38,547 bases of DNA from Kitasatospora sp. NA04385 (GTDB lineage Bacteria; Actinomycetota; Actinomycetes; Streptomycetales; Streptomycetaceae). This document shows, one piece after another, positions 27,321 through 36,512 of the stretch. The stretch is taken from positions 5,687,501 to 5,726,047 of the forward strand of contig NZ_CP054919.1 of assembly GCF_013364235.1 (NCBI RefSeq). Reading direction: 5' to 3'. Each line of letters opens with the position of its first letter. The stretch's first letter is position 1. The translations under genes were made by a program, and so were the position numbers. The notes under the pieces are model-generated. The model ran no database searches and was not told the DNA's origin. It saw nothing but the letters and a program-made list of their open reading frames with translations.

Positions 27321-27935
27321 ATGACTCCACCCGCCAGGGGCGACCACGAAGCCCGCCGCCGGGACGTCTCGGAAGCCGTCCGGCGGGTCCTCGCCGAACG
27401 CGGCTTCGGCGGACTGACCCTGCGCGCCGTGGCCGCCGAACTCGGTGCCTCCACCGGCCTGCTCACCCACTACTTCCCCAGCAAGCGGGCCCTGGTCGCG
27501 CACGCGCTGGAGGTCCTCGACCGGCAGGCCCAGGACCGCCGCCGGCCCGCCACCGAGGCGGTCGGCGCCGCCCGCGGCCTGGTCGCGCTGCGCGCCGCCC
27601 TGCTCGACGTCCTGCCGCTGGACGCGGCCGCCGCCGCCGACAACCGGGTCTGGATCGGCTCCTGGGACGCCGCCCTCGGCGACGCCGGGCTCACCGCCGG
27701 GCACGCCGAGCGCTACCGCCGGGCCCGCCGCAGGATGGCCGAACTCTGCGCGGAGGCCCAGGAACTCGGCGAACTCCCGGCCGGCCGCCCGCCCGGCGAC
27801 CAGGCCGCGCAGGCGCAGTCCTTCGCCCTCGGGCTGGTGGTGCAAGCGCTGTTCGCCCCGGAGGAGTTCCCGCCGGAGCGCCAACGCGCGCTGCTGGACG
27901 GGTTCCTGGCGGACCTGGCGACAGGGCGGCGGTAG
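27321..27935 (+). CDS. TetR-family transcriptional regulator
   Basis: 204-residue TetR-type regulator. The helix-turn-helix is LRAVAAELGASTGLLTHYFPSKRALV (about 34-59), with a C-terminal ligand domain containing NRVWIGSWDAAL, reminiscent of BetI-type TetR_C domains. ATG 27321 is chosen because the product starts MTPPARGDHEARRRDV; no ribosome-binding site is present, and TACCCT 7 bases upstream suggests a leaderless message. The dyad overlapping this promoter points to autoregulation. The divergent GNAT gene is the most likely second target. Confidence 0.9.
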   Translation: MTPPARGDHEARRRDVSEAVRRVLAERGFGGLTLRAVAAELGASTGLLTHYFPSKRALVAHALEVLDRQAQDRRRPATEAVGAARGLVALRAALLDVLPLDAAAAADNRVWIGSWDAALGDAGLTAGHAERYRRARRRMAELCAEAQELGELPAGRPPGDQAAQAQSFALGLVVQALFAPEEFPPERQRALLDGFLADLATGRR

Positions 27936-27966
27936 CGCGCGGGGCGGGGTCGTCGGCCCCCCGGCT

Positions 27967-27991
27967 GGGCGGGCGGGGCGGGCGGGGCGGG
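27967..27991 (+). other. G-quadruplex-forming tract
   Basis: Six G-tracts of 3-4 bases each separated by a single C, within 25 bases just after the TetR stop. The single-base loops predict a very stable parallel G-quadruplex on the plus strand, in the untranslated region between the TetR gene and the lipoprotein gene. Confidence 0.6.
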
Positions 27992-28098
27992 AACCCCCGC
28001 GCCGGGGACGTCACGGCTCTGCAACTCCCCGGACGCGCCGCCGCCGTGCACCGGTACGGTCCCGACGTCCCTCCACCCGCTCCCGGGAGAGTTTCGCC

Positions 28099-28527
28099 AT
28101 GCGGATCCGCACCGCCGCCGCCACCGTCCTGCTGCTCGCCGCCGCGACCGCGTGCAGCGGTTCGTCCAGCGGTTCGTCCAGCACCTCCCCGGCGGCGGCG
28201 TCCGCGCCGGCCGGGGACCCGCAGCAGTCGACGGGCGCCCCGGCGGCGGCCGGTGGTCTGCCGCCGGAGCCCGACGCGGCGACCGCCGCGCGGTACATCG
28301 CGGCGCTGAACGCCATCGACCCGGACATCGTCCACGGCAAGGAGGACACCGCGGTGTCCCGGGGCCGGGACGAGTGCTCGTCCATCGGTCAGGGCAAGGC
28401 GGACGACGAACTGGTCAAGCTGGCGCTCCAGAGGTTCACCAGCCCGACCCACCCGCAGGGGTTCGGCCCCGGGGCGGCCGTGCGGATCCTGGACGCGGTG
28501 CGCACCCACCTCTGCCCGGCGCCCTGA
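28099..28527 (+). CDS. Small secreted lipoprotein, DUF732-like
   Basis: 142-residue protein with an N-terminal signal and lipobox ATAC (Cys19), followed by a Ser/Ala/Pro-rich spacer (about 20-60) and a small C-terminal helical domain with two cysteines (ECSSIG and HLCPAP) that probably form a disulfide. The C-terminal layout (ARYIAALNAIDP ... VRILDAVRTHLCP) resembles the DUF732 fold of mycobacterial secreted proteins; I cannot confirm the match. Function unknown. GGGAG upstream supports the ATG. Stands alone. Confidence 0.78.
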   Translation: MRIRTAAATVLLLAAATACSGSSSGSSSTSPAAASAPAGDPQQSTGAPAAAGGLPPEPDAATAARYIAALNAIDPDIVHGKEDTAVSRGRDECSSIGQGKADDELVKLALQRFTSPTHPQGFGPGAAVRILDAVRTHLCPAP

Positions 28528-28659
28528 GTCCGGACGCCCGGGACCGCGGGCCGCGGGCAACGGCTGCGCCCGTCGTCGGCCGGGGCGGTCGGACGATATC
28601 CGCCGTGCGTGCGGAAGGGGTGGGCTTGGCCGGTATTTTGCCTGGTCAGTGGCGAGGGG

Positions 28660-28732
28660 CGCCCCCAGCAGGATTCGAACCTGCGACCTACCGCTTAGAA
28701 GGCGGGTGCTCTATCCGCTGAGCTATGGGGGC
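28660..28732 (-). tRNA. tRNA-Arg (anticodon UCU)
   Basis: 73-base tRNA on the minus strand with a perfect 7-bp acceptor (GCCCCCA/TGGGGGC), D arm, anticodon loop CTTCTAA giving UCU, T arm with TTCGAAT, and discriminator G. CCA is not encoded. The codon it reads, AGA (and AGG), is rare in this genome. The anticodon stem has four regular pairs and one mismatch. Confidence 0.95.
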
Positions 28733-29281
28733 CGGGGTGCTGACGTCGGCCCGCTTGCCGGGCCTGGGCCGGGACGGGATGTTCCGGGACAGGATACGGG
28801 TGTTCAGTTCCGCCCCCTGGACTTCGAAGACCGGACCGGGGTGTGTCGGCCTCCGCGGGGCGGTCCGATAATCGCAGGTAGTGCCGGGGAGTGCAGCGGT
28901 CTACCGGCTCTCGGTGCGGGACGTTGTGCAGTCGTTACGGGCCTGCAACCTCACCCGTTATGGATTCGGCGGGGGGCAATCGCCCGGACGGGCCCGCGGG
29001 TGGGGGCGGGTTTAGGGGTTCCATCGGTCGGATGACATGGACGGGGCGAGCGGTCGGCCACCCGTTCGTGGTTTCGCCGGTGGCCCGCGGGTGGCCGCGG
29101 GGTGTGCGGGCGGCGACCGGAGGGGGCGGGCGGATCCTTGTCGTGCGCACGGCATTGAAATGGTCGATTTCTGACGGAAAAGGCCGTGAATTCACTCGGG
29201 TGAGTGAGCCCGGTTTTCCACAGGCCGGGGTTTTCCCCAGGCGCGGAGAAGGAGCTGGTGCGCATTTCCCGGAAGGCGGAG
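28733..29281. promoter_or_regulatory. Gene-free region with ssb promoter and clustered palindromes
   Basis: About 550 bases with no credible gene. AT-richer from about 29150. It holds the palindrome GTGAATTCAC (29186-29195) overlapping the repeat TCACTC-N4-GAGTGA (29192-29207), then two ggttttcc direct repeats starting at 29212 and 29229. TTTTCCACA at 29214-29222 fits the relaxed DnaA-box pattern TTWTNCACA. On the minus strand TATCCT at 28791-28796 could be the tRNA promoter -10. Confidence 0.45.
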
Positions 29282-29316
29282 GATCTTTCCCGGCGGAGAT
29301 TCCGCCGGGAAAGATC
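29282..29316 (+). promoter_or_regulatory. Perfect 16-bp hairpin in the ssb leader
   Basis: 29282-29297 pairs perfectly with 29301-29316 around a 3-base loop, 34 bases before the ssb start and just upstream of its ribosome-binding site. It may be a leader terminator, a translation-controlling hairpin, or a site where SSB itself acts on single-stranded nucleic acid; which is inference. Confidence 0.7.
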
Positions 29317-29350
29317 ACCGGTCGCCGCGGCCGGGAACGGAGGAGCCGGA

Positions 29351-29920
29351 ATGGACGAGGCCCTGGTGACGATGGTCGGGAACGCCGCGTCGGGCGTGAC
29401 GTACCGGGAGACGGCGGGCGGGGTGTCGGTGGCGAACTTCCGGTTCGCCGCGCGGGAGCGCCGCTACGACCGCGAGCGCGGCGACTGGACGGACGGCGGG
29501 ACGACCTGGGTGACGGTGGTGGCCTGGCGGCGGCTCGCGGTCAACGTGGTCAGCTCGGTGAACAAGGGCGACCCGCTGCTGGTGAGCGGGCGGCTGCGGG
29601 TGCGCGAGTGGGAGCAGGAGGGCGGCCGGCGGGTGGAGGTGGAGATCGACGCCCGTGCGGTCGGCCACGACCTGTCCCGGGGGACGTCCGCCTTCCGGCG
29701 CGGCCTGGAGGGCAAGTCCGCCCCGGCGGCGGACGGTTCGCCGGTGGACGACCGTCCGCGGGCGGAGGTCGGGCCGCGGGCGGTGCGGCTGGTGGAGGAG
29801 GCCGTTCCGGACTGGATCGTGGCGGCGGTCGCGGCCCGGCGCCGGGCGGAGGAGGCCGGGCCGGTCGGTGGGGCGGCCGGGGAGGGAGGTGCTGATGTGG
29901 CGCAGGAAGTTCTGAACTGA
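29351..29920 (+). CDS. ssbB: Single-stranded DNA-binding protein, SsbB-like paralogue
   Basis: 189-residue SSB with one OB fold in about residues 1-110 (MVGNAASGVTYRETAGG, VANFRFAARERRYD, VTVVAWRRLAVNV, GDPLLVSGRLRVREWEQE). It is a divergent paralogue: the gene stands alone rather than between rpsF and rpsR, and the C-terminus ends VAQEVLN without the acidic DDDxPF tip that recruits partner proteins in the main SSB. This fits streptomycete SsbB, linked to chromosome segregation during sporulation rather than replication. The ATG has GGAGGAG 6 bases upstream. A strong hairpin precedes it. Confidence 0.88.
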   Translation: MDEALVTMVGNAASGVTYRETAGGVSVANFRFAARERRYDRERGDWTDGGTTWVTVVAWRRLAVNVVSSVNKGDPLLVSGRLRVREWEQEGGRRVEVEIDARAVGHDLSRGTSAFRRGLEGKSAPAADGSPVDDRPRAEVGPRAVRLVEEAVPDWIVAAVAARRRAEEAGPVGGAAGEGGADVAQEVLN

Positions 29921-29951
29921 CCGAATCGGGGCACTTCTTGGACCGGTGGGT

Positions 29952-30191
29952 GCAATCATGATTGCCGCGGTGGCGCCCCGTGGCTTTATGTCGATACATC
30001 AACTGGTCTGGATGATCAGCTCTTTGGTAACAGAACAGCCACGATATCGTCCTGATTCGCTACGGCCCTGGAGCGGCGGGGCCGCCCTCATAGGATGCGT
30101 CGGGTCCACACACGTGCAGCGGTGCCACAGGGGGTGCCGCTTTGCCAGGGGCGGGTTGCCGATGGCACGTCGCCGCCCGAAGGGATCCCAC
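29952..30191 (+). promoter_or_regulatory. AT-rich promoter and structured leader of the surface protein gene
   Basis: Starts with the perfect 14-bp palindrome GCAATCATGATTGC (29952-29965). A TAGGAT hexamer at 30091-30096 is a possible -10. Downstream are a 9-bp hairpin with two wobble pairs (30118-30141) and a second stem ggcgg/ccgcc near 30149-30178, just before the ribosome-binding site, suggesting a structured 5' leader. The -35 is not convincing. Confidence 0.45.
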
Positions 30192-31625
30192 ATGTTCCAC
30201 AAGCAGGGGCGGGCCGTTTCCCGCGTCGTTGCTGTCATGCTCGCGTCCGGTCTGACGGTCGGCTCTGGCCTGTTCGCGGCCGGTGCGGCGTCCGCGGCCG
30301 GCGGCACCTCGGACGTGACGGCGAAGATCACGCAGGGATCGAAAGAGGACGAGCAGGAGCCCATCAGCTACCTCGACCCCGAGAAGCACATCTGGATCAA
30401 GGGCAATGCCGGCCCCTTCTTCATCAAGATCGGCGGCGCCGACCCCGCACTGCCGGTCTACTGCATCGACCTGCTCCAGCCCGCCAGTTGGGACGCCACC
30501 TACCACGAGACCGACTGGAACTCCAGCTCGCTCCAGGACAACCCCGGCGCCGGGCCCAAGATCCTCTGGATACTCCAGCACTCCTTCCCCGCCGTGGGCG
30601 CCGACGCGCTGAGCGCCGCCTCGGGCGTCAAGGGGCTCAGCAAGGCCGACGCCGCGGCCGGCACCCAGGTCGCCATCTGGTCCTTCTCGGACCCGAACGT
30701 CCAGGTCAAGCAGGAGGACAAGGAGGCCAAGGCGTTCACCGAGTGGCTGATCGCCCAGGCCAACCAGAACGGCAAGGGCGAGGAGCCCAAGCCGACCCTC
30801 ACCCTGGACCCGACCTCGGTCGGCGGCAAGTCCGGCACCACCCTGGGCCCGATCACCGTCGCGGCCGGGGGCGGCACCGCCGCGGTCTCCGTGGCCCTGG
30901 ACGACAAGGGCACCGCCGCCAAGGTGACCCTGGTCGACGACAAGGGCGACGCCGTCAAGAACGTGAAGTCCGGCGACAAGGTCTACGCCAAGGTCCCGGC
31001 CGGAGCCCCCGCCGGCAGCGCCTCCATCACGGCCTCGGGCACCGCCACCTCGTCCGTCGGCCGCGCCTTCGTCGGCCGGATCGACGGCAAGCCCAGCCAG
31101 ACGCTGATCCTGGCCGGCCACGGCACCGTCCCGGTCTCCGCCAAGGCCGCCATCAGCTGGGGCCTCGGCGCGGTGCCGACCGCCGACGCCGTGGTCGACT
31201 GCGCCAAGGGCGCCCTGGTGGTCACCCTCGGCAACAAGGGCGACAAGGACGCGGCCTTCAAGGTGGCGGGCAAGGACTACACGGTCAAGCCGGGCGGCAC
31301 CCAGACCGTGACCCTGCCGGTCAAGGAGGACGAGAAGTACGACTTCACCGTCACCGGCCCCGAAGGCTTCTCCAAGCAGTTCACCGGTCTGCTGAACTGC
31401 AAGACCGACAGCGCCACCCAGTCCCCGGCGCCGTCCACCGGCACCCCGACCCCGGCCCCGACCACCCCGGCCCCGTCGGCCAGTCCGACCGGCCCCGAGC
31501 TCGCCTCCACCGGTGGCGGCATGGGCGCCGGCCTGACCGCCGCCATGGCCGGCGTGCTGGTCGTCGCGGGCGGCGCCGCGGTCTACGGCCTGCGCCGCCG
31601 CGGCCGCCACAGCCGCGCCTCCTGA
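30192..31625 (+). CDS. Thioester-domain surface protein with LAXTG sortase anchor
   Basis: 477-residue cell-wall-anchored adhesin of the TIE type. A signal peptide (residues 1-36) is followed by a thioester domain in which Cys91 (VYCIDLLQP) and Gln159 (AGTQVAIWSF) should form an internal Cys-Gln thioester able to bond covalently to a target amine. A beta-rich stalk from about 200 has Cys337 and Cys403, probably a disulfide. A Pro/Thr/Ser linker then leads to LASTG (437-441), a helix and an Arg-rich tail, the class E sortase signal of Streptomyces. ATG 30192 is chosen for AAGGGA 7 bases upstream; an ATG at 30162 is weaker. No sortase gene is adjacent. Confidence 0.9.
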   Translation: MFHKQGRAVSRVVAVMLASGLTVGSGLFAAGAASAAGGTSDVTAKITQGSKEDEQEPISYLDPEKHIWIKGNAGPFFIKIGGADPALPVYCIDLLQPASWDATYHETDWNSSSLQDNPGAGPKILWILQHSFPAVGADALSAASGVKGLSKADAAAGTQVAIWSFSDPNVQVKQEDKEAKAFTEWLIAQANQNGKGEEPKPTLTLDPTSVGGKSGTTLGPITVAAGGGTAAVSVALDDKGTAAKVTLVDDKGDAVKNVKSGDKVYAKVPAGAPAGSASITASGTATSSVGRAFVGRIDGKPSQTLILAGHGTVPVSAKAAISWGLGAVPTADAVVDCAKGALVVTLGNKGDKDAAFKVAGKDYTVKPGGTQTVTLPVKEDEKYDFTVTGPEGFSKQFTGLLNCKTDSATQSPAPSTGTPTPAPTTPAPSASPTGPELASTGGGMGAGLTAAMAGVLVVAGGAAVYGLRRRGRHSRAS

Positions 31626-31651
31626 ACCACGAGCTGAACCCCCGCGCCCGG

Positions 31652-31711
31652 CCCCCGCGCCGGGCGCGGGGGAACGGCCCCGCCTCCCGGGACAGGGGGG
31701 CGGGGCCGTTC
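31652..31711 (+). terminator. Tandem terminator hairpins after the surface protein gene
   Basis: First hairpin: perfect 8-bp GC stem at 31652-31672 with a 5-base loop. Second: a 13-bp GC stem (gaacggccccgcc / ggcggggccgttc), extended inward by further pairs, spanning 31672-31711. Together they would stop readthrough into ettA. Confidence 0.8.
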
Positions 31712-31845
31712 GCGTACCGGGAGCCCGCAGCCGGCCGCCCGGGGCCGACCGGGCGCCCACCAGGGCGTTCGGGGCCGCCTTGGCCTTACGGCACAATGGA
31801 AGGCTGCAAGCCGATTACTCACGACGACGCCGGAGCGATCTCAAC

Positions 31846-33510
<1,665 letters not shown>

Positions 33511-33538
33511 CACCCGGGCCGACCCCCGGGCGCCACAC

Positions 33539-33579
33539 CGGTCCGGCGGCCCGCCCCCCGCGGGCGGGCCGCCGGACCG
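33539..33579 (+). terminator. Terminator after ettA
   Basis: 18-bp perfect stem (33539-33556 with 33562-33579) and a 5-base loop, 28 bases after the ettA stop. Confidence 0.85.
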
Positions 33580-33582
33580 CGG

Positions 33583-33613
33583 CCCGTAGGCTGCCTACGG
33601 GTACCTACGGGTA
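33583..33613 (+). promoter_or_regulatory. Inverted and direct repeats at the thioesterase promoter
   Basis: CCCGTAGG-CTG-CCTACGGG at 33583-33601 is a symmetric dyad. CCTACGGGTA is then directly repeated at 33594-33603 and 33604-33613, so the right arm is shared. TAGGCT at 33587-33592 fits a -10. The set could be an operator for an unknown regulator or simply part of the leader. Confidence 0.45.
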
Positions 33614-33636
33614 CGGAGAAATTCGAGGAGAACACC

Positions 33637-34080
33637 GTGGCTCGCCACATCTACGCCTGCCCCCTGCGGTGGTCCGACATGGACGCCTTCGGACACGTCA
33701 ACAACGTGGTCTTCCTGCGCTACCTGGAGGAGGCCCGGATCGACTTCATGTTCACCCAGGCCGCCGAGGCCGGGGCCGGGGAGTTCGCGGGCGGCTCGGT
33801 GGTGGCGCGGCACGAGATCGACTACAAGCGCCCGCTGGTGCACCGCCCCGAGCCGGTCACCATCGAGACCTGGGTGACCAGGATCGGCGGCGCCTCGCTG
33901 ACCGTCTCCTACGAGATCAAGGACGTCGCCGAGGACGGCACCGAGACGGTGTACGTCACCGCCTCCACCGTGGTCGTCCCCTACGACCTCGCCGAGGCCC
34001 GGCCGCGCCGGATCAGCCCGGTCGAACGGGAGTTCCTGAGCCGGTTCACCGAGGAGCAGCCGGCCGGCTGCGCCGCCTGA
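33637..34080 (+). CDS. Hotdog-fold acyl-CoA thioesterase (4HBT type)
   Basis: 147-residue thioesterase of the 4-hydroxybenzoyl-CoA/YbgC group. The signature RWSDMDAFGHVNNVVFLRYLEEARIDF carries the putative catalytic Asp16 and the helix-start His20. RHEIDYKRPL, a typical later strand, follows. It probably hydrolyses short or medium acyl-CoA thioesters in the cytoplasm. GAGGAG lies 7 bases before the GTG. The next gene starts 42 bases on in the same direction and is probably co-transcribed. Confidence 0.9.
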   Translation: MARHIYACPLRWSDMDAFGHVNNVVFLRYLEEARIDFMFTQAAEAGAGEFAGGSVVARHEIDYKRPLVHRPEPVTIETWVTRIGGASLTVSYEIKDVAEDGTETVYVTASTVVVPYDLAEARPRRISPVEREFLSRFTEEQPAGCAA

Positions 34081-34122
34081 CCGGACTCTCCTCGCACCGC
34101 TGAAGAAACGAGCTGAACCCCG

Positions 34123-34814
34123 GTGACCGTGCGGACCACCCGACTCGACCTCGCCGACCCGCGGGAGGGCGCCGACCTGGCCGCCTTCCTCGGCCGGCTG
34201 CTGCGCTTCGACCGCGCCGCGGCCGTCCGGCTGCAGGCCGTGCCGGGCGCCGGCGGCGGCGTGCTCGCGGTGTTCGGACGGCTGCCGCTCGGCGGGGCCG
34301 CGGTGCTCGCGGTGCGCACCGTGCGGCTGGCCGGACTCGACGCGGCCGCCGACCTGACCGTCTCGGCCGGCCAGCTGCTGGAGTCGGTGGACGAGGAGGG
34401 CGCCGCGCTCGCCCTGCCCGCCCCGGTCACCGGCCCGTCCTGGGCCGGGCTGCTCCCGCCGCGCTCCGGCTGGCAGCCGCTCGGGCAGCCCCCCGTCGAC
34501 CGGGTGGTGGGCGAAGTGCTCGCCGCCGTCGAGGAGTTCAAGCGCCGCACCGCCGAGGTGCCGGACCACCACCGCACCCGGCAGGCGGTCGACGCGATCG
34601 CCGACGAGATCTGGTCCCGGCCGCTGGGCGCCGCCGAGGGCCTGCCGCTGCGGGCCGCGCACGCCGCCCACGCGATCGGGTTCCTACGGCCCGGCGCCCG
34701 CTGGCCGCGTACCGGGCCGGTGCCTGGCTGCGGCTGGACGCGCCCGCCGGGTCCGTCGCGCTGCGCACCGCCGCCGCGCCCGGCGTCGGCCTGGGCCTCA
34801 GCCCGCTGCGCTGA
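34123..34814 (+). CDS. Conserved-looking hypothetical protein, frameshifted near its 3' end
   Basis: I do not recognise a family. In the first frame the product reads from MTVRTTRLDLADPREGADL to about AAHAIGFLRP (residue about 190) and then degenerates into shadow-type sequence that would run to 34902 and overlap the globin gene. In another frame the sequence from 34698 continues as plausible protein (LAAYRAGAWLRLDAP to GLGLSPLR) and ends with TGA at 34812. One extra C in the CCC run at 34697-34699, or in the one at 34690-34692, would join them to about 230 residues. No signal peptide or membrane helix. It follows the thioesterase gene and could share its operon. Confidence 0.7.
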
Positions 34815-34885
34815 GCGGCCCGCGTCGGGTCGGCAGTGCGGCCCGGCCGGCCCGGCCGTCCGCCCCGGGGCCGGCCCGCCCGGTC

Positions 34886-35296
34886 TCAGCCCGCGGTGTT
34901 GACCATCGAGGCGGCGGCGTACGTCATGTAGTTCCACAGCTCGCGGTCGGCCTCGGCGGGCAGCGCCAGCTCGTCCAGGGCGGCGCGCATGTGCTTCAGC
35001 CAGGCGTCGTGCGCGGCCCGGTCGACCTTGAACGGGGCGTGCCGCATCCGCAGCCGCGGGTGGCCGCGGCGCTCGCTGTAGGTGCGCGGGCCGCCCCAGT
35101 ACTGCATCAGGAACAGCGCGAAGCGCTCCTCGGCCGGGCCGAGGTCCTCCTCCGGGTACATCGGGCGCAGCAGCTCGTCCTGGGCGACACCCCGGTAGAA
35201 GAGGTGGACCAGCCTGCGGAAGGTCGCCTCGCCGCCGACCTGGTCGTAGAAGGTCTCCTCGGGTGCGGTGGTGGTCTCTCGCCCGGTGTCAGTCAC
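34886..35296 (-). CDS. glbO: Group II truncated haemoglobin
   Basis: 136-residue truncated globin very close to Mycobacterium GlbO. Haem residues in that numbering scheme: proximal His86 (RMRHAPF, F8), Tyr34 (B10), Tyr47 (CD1, MYPEEDL) and Trp99 (G8, HDAWLKH), with identical spacing between them to the mycobacterial protein. Diagnostic stretches are FYDQVGGEATF and QYWGGPRTYSERRGHPRLR. Proposed roles are O2 or NO handling and redox sensing at the membrane. The start is a GTG at 35296 with GGACGG upstream; no better ATG is in frame. It lies 79 bases downstream of the ABC-2 permease gene, with no obvious terminator between. Confidence 0.95.
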   Translation of the reverse strand: MTDTGRETTTAPEETFYDQVGGEATFRRLVHLFYRGVAQDELLRPMYPEEDLGPAEERFALFLMQYWGGPRTYSERRGHPRLRMRHAPFKVDRAAHDAWLKHMRAALDELALPAEADRELWNYMTYAAASMVNTAG

Positions 35297-35375
35297 CCGT
35301 CCATGGTCGCAGACGCCGACGAGGGCCGTACACCGGGACTTCCGGCGTACGACCCCCGTCCCGGGGCGGTCGCGG

Positions 35376-36512
35376 CTACGCGTCGTCCCAGTTGAAGAAG
35401 CGCCACGCGACGGCGCACAGCACCGCGGTGAAGCCCAGCAGGATGCCCATCGCGGGCAGCGCCTCGGCGAGGCCGCCGCCCTGGCTGAGCACCGACTTCG
35501 CCGGGACGATCAGGTAGCGCAGCGGCAGCGCCCGGGAGACGTCCTGCAGCCAGCTCGGGGCGAAGTCCAGCGGGATGAACGCGCCGCCGAGGAAGGACAT
35601 CGGCAGGATGATCAGCTGGTTCATGCCGTTGGCCGACTCCTCGGTCTTCGCCAGCGAACCGGTGACCAGGCCGATCGACATGAACGCCAGGGTGGCGCAG
35701 ACCACCAGCGGCAGCACCAGCCACCAGTTGCCGGTCAGCTTGAGCCCGAAGTAGTCGATCTGCGCGACCAGCAGGAACAGCGCGGTCTGGGCGAGCGCGA
35801 CCAGCACGCTGACCAGCACCCGGGCGCCGACGATGGTGCCCGCCGAGATGGGCGCCAGCCGCAGTCGGCGCAGCACCCGGCTCTTGCGCCAGGTCACCAG
35901 GGTGAAGGAGGCGCCGTAGACCGCGCCCATGGCGACGGCGTAGGCGAGCAGGCCCGGGGTCAGGTACTGGATCGGCTTGGTGGAGTCGTCCTCGACCTTG
36001 GCCGCGTCCAAGGTGTACTTCGGGGGGGTGTTCGAGGCCGCCTGGTTGGCGCTCTGCACCACGGAGTCGACGATGCCCTGCACGGTGCCGGCCTTGACCT
36101 GGTCGGCCTGGCTGAAGCGGAGCACCAGGGTGCCGTCCGGCCGCTGCGTCACCAGGCCGTCCAGGTCGCCCTTCCGGACCTTGGCGAGGGCGTCGTCCTC
36201 GCTCAGGCCGGTGGTGATCTCCAGCGCGTCCAGCGCGCCCCCGGCCCGGGTGCGGGCGTCGTCCAGCACCTTGACCTGGCCGACCTCGGCGACCTTGACG
36301 TGGGTGCTGCCGCCGCCCTTGTAGAGGACGCCGAACAGCAGCAGGAACATCAGCGGCAGCGCCAGGGTGAAGAACAGCGTGCCCTTGTCGCGGACGAAGC
36401 CCAGCAGCATCACCCGGGACAGGCCGACGAAGGCGTTGCCCTTCTCCCCGTCGCGGGCGGGGCCCGCGGCCGGTCCGGCACCCGGGGCCCGGGTCGGTTC
36501 GGTGGCGGTCAT
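35376..36512 (-). CDS. ABC-2-type transporter permease
   Basis: 378-residue membrane subunit of an ABC exporter. The N-terminal cytoplasmic segment and first helix (FFTLALPLMFLLLFGVLY) are followed by a large extracytoplasmic domain (about 70-190), then five helices (about 195-370) with the ABC-2 signature region FMSIGLVTGSLAKTEESANGMNQLIILPMSFLGGAFIP. The ATG at 36512 overlaps the ATPase stop by 4 bases (ATGA), so the two are coupled. The pair resembles drug or lipid exporters of the DrrA/DrrB type; the substrate is unknown. An FHA-domain gene lies upstream in the same direction but beyond a terminator. Confidence 0.92.
   Translation of the reverse strand: MTATEPTRAPGAGPAAGPARDGEKGNAFVGLSRVMLLGFVRDKGTLFFTLALPLMFLLLFGVLYKGGGSTHVKVAEVGQVKVLDDARTRAGGALDALEITTGLSEDDALAKVRKGDLDGLVTQRPDGTLVLRFSQADQVKAGTVQGIVDSVVQSANQAASNTPPKYTLDAAKVEDDSTKPIQYLTPGLLAYAVAMGAVYGASFTLVTWRKSRVLRRLRLAPISAGTIVGARVLVSVLVALAQTALFLLVAQIDYFGLKLTGNWWLVLPLVVCATLAFMSIGLVTGSLAKTEESANGMNQLIILPMSFLGGAFIPLDFAPSWLQDVSRALPLRYLIVPAKSVLSQGGGLAEALPAMGILLGFTAVLCAVAWRFFNWDDA

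Noticed and set aside
28649..29035. 128-codon frame beginning over the tRNA
   Set aside because: It reads antisense through tRNA-Arg; peptides such as SRIRTCDLPLRR are a known artefact of tRNA translation.
29214..29222. TTTTCCACA as a DnaA box or replication origin
   Set aside because: One site fitting a degenerate pattern; no cluster of boxes and no dnaA/dnaN genes nearby, so not an origin.
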